NCBI GenBank assembly: GCA_963781805.1
Contig: CAWAHF010000004.1
Span: 5,642,001-5,706,000 of the forward strand
Direction: 5' to 3'
Source: JAFGPL01 sp963781805
Lineage (GTDB): Bacteria > Bacteroidota > Bacteroidia > Bacteroidales > UBA10428
Length of the DNA stretch: 64,000 nt
A program made the position numbers and the translations under genes. Numbering within the stretch: position 1 is the stretch's first letter; the number at the start of each line of letters is the position of its first letter. The notes beneath the pieces are model-generated. The model was not told the DNA's origin, searched no databases, and saw only the letters and a list, made by a program, of their open reading frames with translations. Of this stretch, positions 35,375 to 44,300 are shown in pieces.

Positions 35375-36145
35375 CTATAAATCCCAGTCTTTAATGATTT
35401 TTAGTGTGTTGTAACACGTTAAATCAGAGTGTATCGGAACAATTGAAACATAATTATTGGCAAGCGCCCATTCATCCGTATCCAGGGCATCGGGTTCGTC
35501 ATTATGAAAATTTCCCATTAGCCAGTAATAATCTCTGCCCCGTGGATCTGTTCGTTTATCAAATTCCTCTCTCCAGAAACCCCGGGTTTGCCGGGTGACT
35601 TTAATTCCGGCAATATTTTCTTCCGCAATTTGAGGAACATTTACGTTCAGACAAATTGATTTTGGTAAACCATTGGATAATACCTTTTTAATAATTTTAT
35701 CAGCAATATGTTTTGATGCTGTAAAATCCGCATCAGGATCCAAACTTAATAAGGAAAACCCAACTGAGGGAATATCGTTTATACAACCTTCGATAGCTGC
35801 ACCCATTGTACCCGAATAAAAAACACTGGAGGATGAATTGGAACCATGATTAATGCCCGATAATAAAATGTCTGGTTTTTGATCGAGTAATTGGTTAAAG
35901 GCAATCTTTACACAATCGACAGGAGTGCCAGTACATCTATAAAAAACAAAATCTTCTTCTTCTGCAATTTTTTCAATTTCGATGGGCTTTTTGACAGTAA
36001 TAGCATGCGACATACCCGATTGAGGGCATGCAGGTGCCACTACCATCACTTTCCCAATTGTCCTGGCTGTTTCGATTAGGGCTTTCAGGCCTTTGGCCTC
36101 GGTTCCATCGTCATTTGTAACCAGGATTAACTTCTTTTTTTCCAT
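35375..36145 (-). CDS. surE: 5'/3'-nucleotidase SurE
   Basis: A 256-residue SurE. Metal-binding and active-site motifs are present: LVTNDDGTEAKGLKAL at the N-terminus (NDDG), VVAPACPQSGMSHAIT, and the SGINHGSNSSSSVFYSGTMG loop. SurE is a metal-dependent phosphatase acting on nucleoside monophosphates and is linked to stress survival. The usual NDDGI.APGI reads NDDGTEAKGL here, a minor variation. It is the first gene of the minus-strand surE-lpxB operon, preceded by a 161-base gap to the next gene on the same strand. Confidence 0.94.
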   Translation of the reverse strand: MEKKKLILVTNDDGTEAKGLKALIETARTIGKVMVVAPACPQSGMSHAITVKKPIEIEKIAEEEDFVFYRCTGTPVDCVKIAFNQLLDQKPDILLSGINHGSNSSSSVFYSGTMGAAIEGCINDIPSVGFSLLSLDPDADFTASKHIADKIIKKVLSNGLPKSICLNVNVPQIAEENIAGIKVTRQTRGFWREEFDKRTDPRGRDYYWLMGNFHNDEPDALDTDEWALANNYVSIVPIHSDLTCYNTLKIIKDWDL

Positions 36146-36306
36146 TACTAATCCCCTGAAAAATTAAACGTACAAAGATATTTATTCTGCAGGAAGTACC
36201 AATAAATTAATTTGCCTTAGGTTGAGATGATAATTTGAAGATTATTTAACAAAATCAGTTATTCCGGGAATTGAAAGACATGCGTATATTTTGCAAATTT
36301 TCCGTT

Positions 36307-36960
36307 TCAGGTGTAATGTTCGATAAACTCTTTAGCTTTTTTGGACGTTTTAGGACTTGCCGATTTTAAATGTTTCTTGACAAATTGAACAATTTTTTCC
36401 TGATAATCAGATTCTTTATAATATGATTCAAATGATTCAATAGCGTCATTAACAATGAGTTCCTTATTTTTATGGTGTGTTTTATCTATTTCTAATAATT
36501 TTTTAGTGATTAATTCCTGCAGGTTTGGTTTGGCCTGGGCTATAATACCCGCTCCGGCAGTAACATATCTTGCAGTAATCAGACTTTTACCATGTATCAG
36601 ATCAAAGTATTCCTCCGCAATTTCATCAAACTTTTCATCCGTATCAACCAATGTCAGATTTGCCAGGATTTTTACCCCAATCATCTGATGATACGCATTG
36701 TCACTTTGAATCAATTCATAAAAGTAATTCCATTCGGAGTATAGTTTTAAAGGGATTTTCTCACTAATGGAATAGATTACCTGATAACAATTATGGCGAT
36801 AGGTTTCATTGTCTGAGGCAAGTCCTTCTATCAGATATTCAAGCGTATTTCTGTCGTTGATTGCCAGCTCATAAACCTTGTCCAGATTATCCGTATTTTT
36901 TTCAACCAGAATTTTTTGGACTTCTTCACATAAAGGATCATATGGGTCATTCATAGTCAT
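36307..36960 (-). CDS. HEAT-repeat-like protein of unknown function
   Basis: A 217-residue acidic, all-helical protein. Repeated helix pairs (LEYLIEGLASDNETYRHNCY, HQMIGVKILANLTLVD, and later pairs) look like HEAT/ARM repeats, which form scaffolds for protein binding. No signal peptide, membrane segment or catalytic motif is visible. It stands alone between surE and a cold-shock-domain gene. A second HEAT-like protein lies at 51095-51832, though the sequences are not obviously related. Confidence 0.6.
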   Translation of the reverse strand: MTMNDPYDPLCEEVQKILVEKNTDNLDKVYELAINDRNTLEYLIEGLASDNETYRHNCYQVIYSISEKIPLKLYSEWNYFYELIQSDNAYHQMIGVKILANLTLVDTDEKFDEIAEEYFDLIHGKSLITARYVTAGAGIIAQAKPNLQELITKKLLEIDKTHHKNKELIVNDAIESFESYYKESDYQEKIVQFVKKHLKSASPKTSKKAKEFIEHYT

Positions 36961-37271
36961 ATTGATAAATATTCAACAATTTACATATATTCCTTCGGAT
37001 CAGTCAGAAGTGATAAATCGAAGGATTTTATGACCGGTTAAATAACTAAGATAAAATTACAACTATTGTTTTAAAAGGTCTACTATTTATTTTATTAAGT
37101 TATTTTTTTGACATAAATAACCAGGACAAAATCATCATAAAAATAATGTTTGTATATTTGCACTATTAATGAAATATACATTAAAACTAACTGAGAACTG
37201 GAATTTAGCCTGTATGATTTATTCACTTTGTTGAAAAAGATCATATACATGACTTAAATAAATATAAATTT
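36961..37271 (+). promoter_or_regulatory. Promoter and ~105-base leader of the cold-shock-domain gene
   Basis: TATATTTG at 37153-37160 matches the -7 consensus. Transcription would begin near 37167, giving a leader of about 105 bases before the ATG at 37272. No TTTG occurs at the ideal -33 position; TTTG at 37107-37110 is too far. Long leaders are a known feature of cold-shock mRNAs. The rest of the gap is AT-rich and holds no gene. Confidence 0.5.
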
Positions 37272-37724
37272 ATGGGTAGATCACAAGAAACATTCAACAA
37301 AAAGGATGTAAGAAACAAAAAAGATAAAAAAAGAAAAGATAAAGAGAAAAAAAGGCTGGATAGAAAAGATAAAGAAAAAAGAAGTGGGCTGGATGATATG
37401 ATTGCCTATGTCGACGAAAATGGAATGATTACCTCTACTCCTCCTGATCCCAGCAAAAAAAGGAAAATTAAGCTGGAAGATATCGAAATTCAAACACCTA
37501 AAAGCGATTCTTCTAAAAACGCCGATCCCATAAGAAAAGGAATAGTAACCTTTTTTAACGATACCAAAGGTTTTGGATTTATAAGAGATTTGGAAACTCA
37601 GGAAAGCGTTTTTGTACATATAAACAATTTGCTGGAAGAAGTAAAAGAAGATAATATTGTAAGCTTTGAAATTGTGCCAGGTCAAAAGGGAAATATGGCA
37701 GTAAATGTAAAACTATTCAAATAA
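37272..37724 (+). CDS. Cold-shock-domain protein with a lysine-rich N-terminal extension
   Basis: A 150-residue protein with two parts. Residues 8-37 are almost entirely Lys, Arg, Asp and Glu (KKDKKRKDKEKKRLDRKDKE), a charged and probably disordered tail. Residues 88-150 form a cold-shock domain with RNP1 KGFGFI (99-104) and RNP2 VFVHI (113-117). It should bind single-stranded RNA or DNA. Standard bacterial Csp proteins are about 70 residues, so the extension doubles the length and may add nonspecific RNA binding, as basic tails do in eukaryotic Y-box proteins. The linker (40-85) is acidic and Pro/Ser-containing. Confidence 0.87.
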   Translation: MGRSQETFNKKDVRNKKDKKRKDKEKKRLDRKDKEKRSGLDDMIAYVDENGMITSTPPDPSKKRKIKLEDIEIQTPKSDSSKNADPIRKGIVTFFNDTKGFGFIRDLETQESVFVHINNLLEEVKEDNIVSFEIVPGQKGNMAVNVKLFK

Positions 37725-37903
37725 ACGCTGTGTTCTTTTGCCTCCATCTGCGCGAAATCTCCTTTTTACAATACCGGTTATTAGCATAGCATAGAAGTGT
37801 TACAGTTGTTTTTTATTGCTACCTTTAAACAACCCTTCTGCAATTATTTTCACATTACAGATGATTACATACGCATAGACTTAAAAGACAAGGAGATAGA
37901 ATT

Positions 37904-38449
37904 ATGAAAACCATAAGTGAGGATTTAATCCACGAACATAAATCGATTTTAATCGCTCTGTCCATTATTGAAAAAATGGTAGAAAAGGTTCAGAATGATA
38001 AAGATATTAAAGTGAAAGACATTCAGGAGATCATTGATTTTCTGAAGCTGTTTGCCGATAAATGTCATCATGGCAAAGAAGAAGATTATTTATTCCCTGC
38101 ACTCGAAGAAGCAGGTGTTAAAAACCATGATGGACCCATAGGAATCATGCTTGCCCAGCACATGCAGGGAAGGGAATACATAAAACAAATGCTGGAATCC
38201 ATAGCCAACAACACACTCATTGAACACGAATTTGTGAGCGCTGCTTCATCGTACGTGAATCTTCTCAGAGATCATATAGAAAAAGAAGACACCCATTTGT
38301 TTCCAATGGGCGAAACCTTGTTGTCAGCGTCAAAACAGGAGGATTTAATAAAAAATTTTGAAAATCTTGAAAAGAATGTCATTGAAGAAGGCGTACATGA
38401 AGAACTGGATGCTACCCTTGAAAGATTCAAGAAAAAATATTTGGGATAA
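37904..38449 (+). CDS. Hemerythrin HHE-domain protein
   Basis: A 181-residue four-helix hemerythrin-like protein. Di-iron ligands can be traced: H12 (HEH), H56 with E60 (HHGKEEDYLFP), H86 (AQHMQG), and H124 with E128 (HIEKEDTHLFP). Such proteins bind oxygen, nitric oxide or help iron-sulfur repair; the length and the KCHHGKEEDYLFPAL pattern resemble stand-alone stress-type HHE proteins. It is monocistronic, with AAGGAG ahead of the ATG as a possible ribosome-binding site. Confidence 0.9.
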   Translation: MKTISEDLIHEHKSILIALSIIEKMVEKVQNDKDIKVKDIQEIIDFLKLFADKCHHGKEEDYLFPALEEAGVKNHDGPIGIMLAQHMQGREYIKQMLESIANNTLIEHEFVSAASSYVNLLRDHIEKEDTHLFPMGETLLSASKQEDLIKNFENLEKNVIEEGVHEELDATLERFKKKYLG

Positions 38450-38798
38450 TGCATGTTAGAGTAAGGTAGCCAATCCATTATCAGAACCTGTTTGCGATTC
38501 ATCTTTGCACTTCTGTGAAATCTTCTTGCTGCTTTTTCTTAGCGCCTTTCCGTCTTAGCGGTATATCCAAGCATCACCCTGCCTGCAAATAGAGCTTAGA
38601 CCACCGCTGTGTGATCGACATGATAATATGATACCAGATCTTGTAAACATTAACTGTTCGTCTTAAGCATACGTTAAAGGAATATTATCAATGAATTAGA
38701 CCTTATCTTTTAAAATATTTTTAAAAAAAATTGAATTTTATTTGACAATTTAAAAATATACTCTACATTTGTAGAAGTTATTTTTAAAATGTAGAGAC
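38450..38798. other. Gap holding a degenerate repeat and the blaI promoter
   Basis: There is no gene. About 38498-38562 contains CTTTGCACTTCTGTG and CTTAGCG strings related to a dispersed intergenic motif seen at 11932-12016. The last 60 bases hold the blaI-like promoter and operator, annotated separately. Confidence 0.4.
38741..38774 (+). promoter_or_regulatory. BlaI operator superimposed on a consensus promoter
   Basis: TTTG at 38741-38744 and TACATTTG at 38764-38771 are separated by exactly 19 bases, matching the Bacteroidota -33/-7 consensus. The palindrome CTACATTTGTAG at 38763-38774, of the TACAnnTGTA type bound by BlaI/MecI repressors, covers the whole -7 element. A half-site TGTA lies at 38790. 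Repressor binding would therefore mask the promoter of the following blaI-blaR1-like pair. Confidence 0.8.
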
Positions 38799-39167
38799 GT
38801 GCAACTGACAAATGCTGAAGAACAGGTTATGAAGTACCTCTGGAAACTTGAGAAGGCCTATATGAAAAATATTCTGGATGAATTTCCTGAAACCAAGCCG
38901 GCTGCCACCACCGTTGCAACTTTGTTGAAACGGATGACAGATAAAGGATTTGTGGGATATAACCAACACGGCAGCAACCGGGAATATTATCCTCTAATTA
39001 AAAAAAGCGAATATTTTTCCAAACACCTGAATGGATTGATTAAGGACTTTTTTAATAATTCAGCCTCGCAGTTTGCCTCTTTTTTTGCCAATGAAACAAA
39101 TCTCAGCTTATCCGAACTGGAGGAATTGAAAAAAATTGTAGAAAAAAAGATCAAAAACCGGAAATAG
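38799..39167 (+). CDS. BlaI/MecI/CopY-family repressor
   Basis: A 122-residue winged-helix repressor. The N-terminus QLTNAEEQVMKYLWKLEKAY is the family start, and PAATTVATLLKRMTDKGFV is the recognition helix region. It starts at GTG. BlaI proteins repress beta-lactam or stress-response genes until cleaved by the membrane metalloprotease BlaR1. The gene lies nine bases before a BlaR1-type protein and behind a matching operator, so self-repression is likely. Bacteroidota carry many such pairs, most of unknown signal; no beta-lactamase gene is nearby. Confidence 0.92.
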   Translation: MQLTNAEEQVMKYLWKLEKAYMKNILDEFPETKPAATTVATLLKRMTDKGFVGYNQHGSNREYYPLIKKSEYFSKHLNGLIKDFFNNSASQFASFFANETNLSLSELEELKKIVEKKIKNRK

Positions 39168-39176
39168 TCTACAGCA

Positions 39177-40433
39177 ATGTTTGAATTCTTCATAAAATCA
39201 ACAATTTTTCTGTTTATAACTAGCGGATTATACCATTTTTGGCTGGGCAGGCTGAAAATATTTGACTTTAACCGGTACTATTTACTTGGCTCTTTATTTT
39301 CAGCATTGATAGTTCCATGGATAAACATCCGTATTGGCCTGAACATGCCGGTGACTTCAAATATCCTGGAATTATCCGGCCATACCATGCTTTTTATTCA
39401 GGGTGCGGAACCGGTACGCAGTCCGGTTCATATTCTTTCGGTGCAGCAAATACTATCAGGCATTTACATGATTGTTGCTGTCATTTTACTGATAAGATTT
39501 ATATGGAATCTTGCCGGAATGATTATACTGGTGCATAAAGCATCCGGCAAAATGCGTATCAGGCAGACATCATTAATCCTTATCGAAGAAAAAATCCTGC
39601 CCTATTCTTTTTTCAATTACATATTTCTAAATCGTAAAGATTTTCAGCATAACAATATAGATAGCGAGTTATTGATGCATGAAATTACACACTGCAGGCA
39701 ATATCATTCGCTTGATGTAATGATAATCGAACTGGCGAAGATTATTCTGTGGTTTAATCCACTGATTTGGTTTGTCGGAAGGGCAGTTAAACTAAACCAT
39801 GAATTTCTTGCCGATAGCTCTGTTTTATCAGATTATGATAAAGATAATTATCAGTACAAATTGCTAAATATCGCATTCCGGAATAATGCTATATACCTGG
39901 CCAGTAATTTTAATTATTCATTCATTAAAAAACGATTGATTATGATGTCAAAAATTAATTCTCCAGGAAAGGCAGTTTTTGCTAAAATTACTGCCGTGTT
40001 TCTCTTTTTTATGCTGGCAGCTGCGCTGACATTCAGCCAGGAAAAGAAGCAGGGTGTAAGTGATATGCACTTTGATAAAGAGTGGTGGTATCCTATCCTG
40101 AAAAAACATCATGTTGAGCCTCATGCGTTCAACAATTTTGAAAAGATATTTGAAATGGGAACTCAAAACTCCATTGATAACCAGGTGGTTACCATTAAGG
40201 ATGCATTCTTTCTGATTAAATCCAATGACAATGAATACATTATTATTAAGTCGCCGGTGGCCTATCATCATCTCGATAATAATCAGATTGAAGCAAGTGA
40301 GGGAACTGTTGAGACATACAGATTTAATTCAAAAGAAGTAAAACCTGTAAGTATTCTCAATTTTAAAAATCTCAGGTATCAACTGGGTAGCCCCTCCAAA
40401 TTTGAAGCCGATAAGGTAATTATTTCGCACTAA
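39177..40433 (+). CDS. BlaR1-type M56 membrane metalloprotease
   Basis: A 418-residue M56 peptidase with about four membrane segments (near 5-20, 34-52, 92-120 and 265-285). The zinc site is H168-E169-x-x-H172 (HEITH) with E209 (NHEF) as the likely third ligand. It should cleave the adjacent BlaI-type repressor on signal. The periplasmic part after residue 285 is only ~130 residues. It resembles neither the penicillin-binding sensor of classic BlaR1 nor the TonB/plug C-terminus common in this phylum, so the signal is unknown. A fragment at 40684-40842 may be a decayed piece of a related protein. Confidence 0.9.
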   Translation: MFEFFIKSTIFLFITSGLYHFWLGRLKIFDFNRYYLLGSLFSALIVPWINIRIGLNMPVTSNILELSGHTMLFIQGAEPVRSPVHILSVQQILSGIYMIVAVILLIRFIWNLAGMIILVHKASGKMRIRQTSLILIEEKILPYSFFNYIFLNRKDFQHNNIDSELLMHEITHCRQYHSLDVMIIELAKIILWFNPLIWFVGRAVKLNHEFLADSSVLSDYDKDNYQYKLLNIAFRNNAIYLASNFNYSFIKKRLIMMSKINSPGKAVFAKITAVFLFFMLAAALTFSQEKKQGVSDMHFDKEWWYPILKKHHVEPHAFNNFEKIFEMGTQNSIDNQVVTIKDAFFLIKSNDNEYIIIKSPVAYHHLDNNQIEASEGTVETYRFNSKEVKPVSILNFKNLRYQLGSPSKFEADKVIISH

Positions 40434-40683
40434 ATTCAGACAAACGTAACGATGTAATTGACGTTTTCATAGAGACACTGCCAAAAAAAATTCTAATAGC
40501 AGTAGCAGGTTTGTGGTTTTTTACTGCAAGGTACATGATTTGTCAGGGGATATTTTTTCACTGATAGCATGTGCCTCCGGTATTTTGACCCCGCTCCTCC
40601 CCCGTTCGGCTTTGGGCTATGCCTAAGTCGGATATAGCAACACAGGTTTTTGCCTAAAATCCGGTTTTCCGATACGGATATAA

Positions 40684-40842
40684 TTCCCGGAGGATTTGAA
40701 TTCCTCTGTACAATATTTGTCTTTCAAATCTGAAAAGTTATTCAAAATCGGCGACCGGCTGGTTATATTAAACGGACAAAAACACAACGGAATCAACGAA
40801 AACGAAACATTCAGGCTGGAGTTAAAAAAAATATTACATTAA
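40684..40842 (+). pseudogene. Possible protein-coding remnant downstream of blaR1
   Basis: One frame runs 52 codons from just after a stop to the TAA at 40840-40842. It reads protein-like: SEKLFKIGDRLVILNGQK, then NENETFRLELKKIL. It has no start codon in a sensible place and no upstream continuation. It could be the tail of a decayed protein similar to the periplasmic ends of BlaR1-type proteins. Support is limited to the amino-acid pattern. Confidence 0.3.
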
Positions 40843-40998
40843 TCAACGAATCTATCTAATAGTTAGATTAATTACAGCTATTTTGAAGTTCAAATCCGCG
40901 AAGCGTAAACAAATCATTCCTTATCGGCGGGATATTGTTTGAGCGAAGTCGCAGCGCAGCGGAGACGGAGTGAGTTCATCCCGCCAAGGTCTTTTTTG

Positions 40999-41028
40999 GT
41001 TACTTTTTTCGACCAGGAAAAAAGTAAC
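40999..41028. repeat. Perfect 12-bp inverted repeat
   Basis: GTTACTTTTTTC (40999-41010) and GAAAAAAGTAAC (41017-41028) are exact reverse complements around a six-base loop. The surrounding GC-rich strand (about 40925-41000) contrasts with the local composition. It lies 36 bases before the 21-bp phased array and may be part of the same element. TTTTTTGTAAC recurs at 41285-41295, at the far end of the array. Confidence 0.75.
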
Positions 41029-41064
41029 ATAAGTATACCAAATGAGAAGGTCAAGGAAACAAAA

Positions 41065-41295
41065 GGGACCTTACCTGTAGAAAAAGGAACCCAATTCTCA
41101 TTTAAAGGGAGTAATCCGGAATTAAAAGGGAGATGAACTTTATAAGCAGGGAATGAATTCATACAAAGAGGGAGATTTTTCAGAGGAGCAGGGAACAAGT
41201 TTGAAATAAAGGGGAGGTTATATGCATAAGACGGGAACATTGCCGAATCAATAGGGAGGCCTTCAGGCCTTGCAGGGAGAAAGATTTTTTGTAAC
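41065..41295. repeat. Array of 11 units with exact 21-bp phasing
   Basis: GGGA (GGAA in the second unit) begins at 41065, 41086, 41107, 41128, 41149, 41170, 41191, 41212, 41233, 41254 and 41275, every step exactly 21 bases. Positions between are more variable but A/T-rich, often AAA before GGGA and AATTT-like after. On the minus strand the same array is open and would encode 7-residue units starting Leu/Phe/Val-Pro. On the plus strand the units often read Lys-Gly but contain stops. The array runs up to 40 bases before the start of the DUF4450-type gene. Confidence 0.8.
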
Positions 41296-41335
41296 TTCAT
41301 CGATCTTTTACGTTCGGTCTGTTAAACCCGTCATC

Positions 41336-44300
41336 ATGGAAAGAAACAAATCAATCAGAAATGGCTTTTCATTTTACTTCGGAGCAATAGCTTTTCTATT
41401 TTTATACCTGGTTAACATCAACTGCACATATTCACAGGCGGTTAATTTGGGCGAAAAAAACAATTTATGGCATAATATCCAAAGAACCCAGCGATATCAT
41501 CCCGATGGGGAAGATTTTGTCATTGTCAATGGCGACAAACGTTTCAATCGTGCTTTGTATGGAACCCATACAGGTTTCCGGGTTGAGACAGGCGATTTAC
41601 CCGAATTTGCACTTTATATGCCCGGTATGGGAGGTAATCTCAGGTTCGGCTTAATCCATTCCGATACTTCCAAATGGCTTATACATGCAGATAAGATTGA
41701 GACACGTTACCGGCCGGGCTCTATGCTCTACGAAATACACGATACCCTGCTGGGAGACGGGAAAATCAACCTCGTAATCCTTGCCATGAGCGATGCCGAA
41801 GGTGTCATCCTGAAATTCACAACATCAAATCTGCCTCCGGATTGCAAATTATTCTGGGCTTATGGTGGAGCTACCGGCAAACGGTTTCCGCGCGACGGGG
41901 ATATTGGCGCCGATCCCGAATCGGTGTTTTACCTTAATCCTGATTATTGCAAAGACAATGAGTATGTTATTACAAATAATGTATTCAATCTGTATTATGG
42001 TTCCGGAAGGTCACAGTCGGAAGATGAGTTGTATGAAAACAATTTTCAGTTATCCCCGGAGGAAAAGGAGGCCTTAAGATTAAAAAATAAAAAGAAACTC
42101 TGCGGGTTGGTTCCTCCGGGGGCATCTGCAATAGTTTGCGATGCGGAAAATCAGAAAACTCCTCTTTCTGTTTTGAACTCAATTCGGTCTGATGTCTCTC
42201 TGGTTGCAGGAGAAATGAATTTTAACACAGAAAACGAATTTTATGTAGCGGTTTGGAATCCTGATACACGGGATAATATTTCATACACAGAACTTCCTGC
42301 TCTTTTTGAACAGGCGGAAGCTGCAAGACAGAAACTTGCCGGACGGATCAAAATAAACACGCCTGATGCATATATCAATACGATAGGAGGAGCATTAAGC
42401 ATTGCAGCAGATGCAATTTGGGATCCGCCATCCTATCTTCATGGCGCTGTGGCTTGGCGCATGAGGCTTCCGGGCTGGAGGGGCGCGTATGCAGCCGACT
42501 GGCTTGGCTGGCACGATCGGGCACAAATGCATTTCAATGCTTATCTGAAATCACAATATTTATCACCCGATTCCGGTCCAAGTGTACCTGATCCGAAAAC
42601 TAACCTGGCACGACAACAGGAAAAAGTTGGAAATTCATTGTATACACGAGGTTATATTAGTCGTAACCCGGACCAGATATCAAAACCGCATCATTACGAT
42701 ATGAACCTGGTTTTTTTCGACCAGTTGCTCTGGCACCTGAAATGGACAGGAGATACCGTCTATGCACGTGAAATATGGCCAGCGCTTCAACGGGATCTTG
42801 CATGGGAAAAGCGCTGTTTTGACGGCAATAATGACGGACTGTATGATGCCTATGCCTGCATATGGGCAAGTGATGCCTTGCAGTATAGCGGGGGAGGGGT
42901 CACCCATTCATCGGCTTACAATTACCGGGCGAATTTAGTAGCAGCTGAGATTGCGAATATCATTGGAGAAAACCCCGAACCTTACCTGATGGAGGCCGAA
43001 AAAATAAAACATGCAATAGATTCCCTGCTCTGGATTCCTGAAAATGGTTGGTACGCCGAATATAAAGATTTGCTTGGATTGAAACAGGTTCATCCTGCTG
43101 CTGCGCTATGGACGGTTTACCATGCCATTGATGCCGGACTTGCCGATGCTTTTCAGTCTTACCAGGCTTTGAAATATATTGATTATGAAATACCCTATAT
43201 TCCTGTAGTTGCAGATAATATGACGAAGGGTAACTACAATATCCTGGCGACCACAAACTGGATGCCCTATACCTGGTCAATCAACAATGTGGCCTTGGCT
43301 GAAAATCTGAATACATCGCTCGCATACTGGCAGGGAAACAATAAGGAAGTGGCTTTTAAGCTCTGGAAAAGTGCAATACTCGAAAGCATGTACATGGGTT
43401 CGAGTCCGGGAAATTTCGAGCAACTCTCGTTCTACGATGCTTTCAGAGGAGAGCTCTATCGTGATTTTGCTGATCCTATAGGAGTTGCTGCCAGAACCGT
43501 TATTGAAGGTTTGTTTGGGATTGTGCCCGATGCCTTGCAGAATGAACTGATGATACATCCCGGATTTCCGGATGACTGGCAATTTGCTTCTCTAACCACT
43601 CCTGATATTCAATTTGATTACAAAAAACAAGGGAATACGGATATCTATAAAATTAATGGCACGTTGCCCAAAGGGATGAATTTGAAACTCAGGTTAAATG
43701 CAAAGAGTGAAGAAATTTCAGGTGTGCTGGTGAATCATAAGAAAGCCGCTTGGAAAATATTGCCAGAATCGGTTAGTATGCCTGTGATTGAGATTGAAGC
43801 GGAAAATACAGATACCTATACGATTGAAATTGTATGGAAGGGCTCATCTCCCGAACATATTAAATTACCAGATATCTATGCTGTAAACGAAGAAGTAAGG
43901 ATTGATTTTGATAAGTCGAAAGCGCTGGATATTTACGATCCGCAGAAAATACTGAAAAAGATTGAAGTTAATTCGAATGGGATTGATGCTGTTTTGGATG
44001 AATACACTGGCAATAAAACGTTTTTCGTAAAACTAAAACAGGGAGCATTGGAATGGTGGGAACCGGTAAGCTTTAAATTAAAAAATCCCGTTGAAATTGT
44101 TTCGGATAATCTTCAGAAAAAAGATGTGCTGGAATTTCAGATTAGAAATAATACCTCCAGGGAACAAAAAGTAAAATATGTTATTAATCCCGGATTAGTT
44201 GATTACAAAGGTAAAGTAACTCTTAATCCTGGCGATACCTCTGGAAGGCTTACCATACTGGCTATCAATTTAATTCCGGGAAGCAATGTTATTCAGGTGG

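Noticed and set aside
38799..40433. BlaI-BlaR1 pair as a beta-lactam resistance locus
   Set aside because: No beta-lactamase or penicillin-binding sensor domain is nearby; such pairs in Bacteroidota often have other roles.
40914..41300. 128-codon minus-strand frame with Leu/Phe-Pro heptads
   Set aside because: The heptads come from the 21-bp array; the C-terminal part covers an inverted repeat. Without expression evidence I report the DNA array and not a protein.
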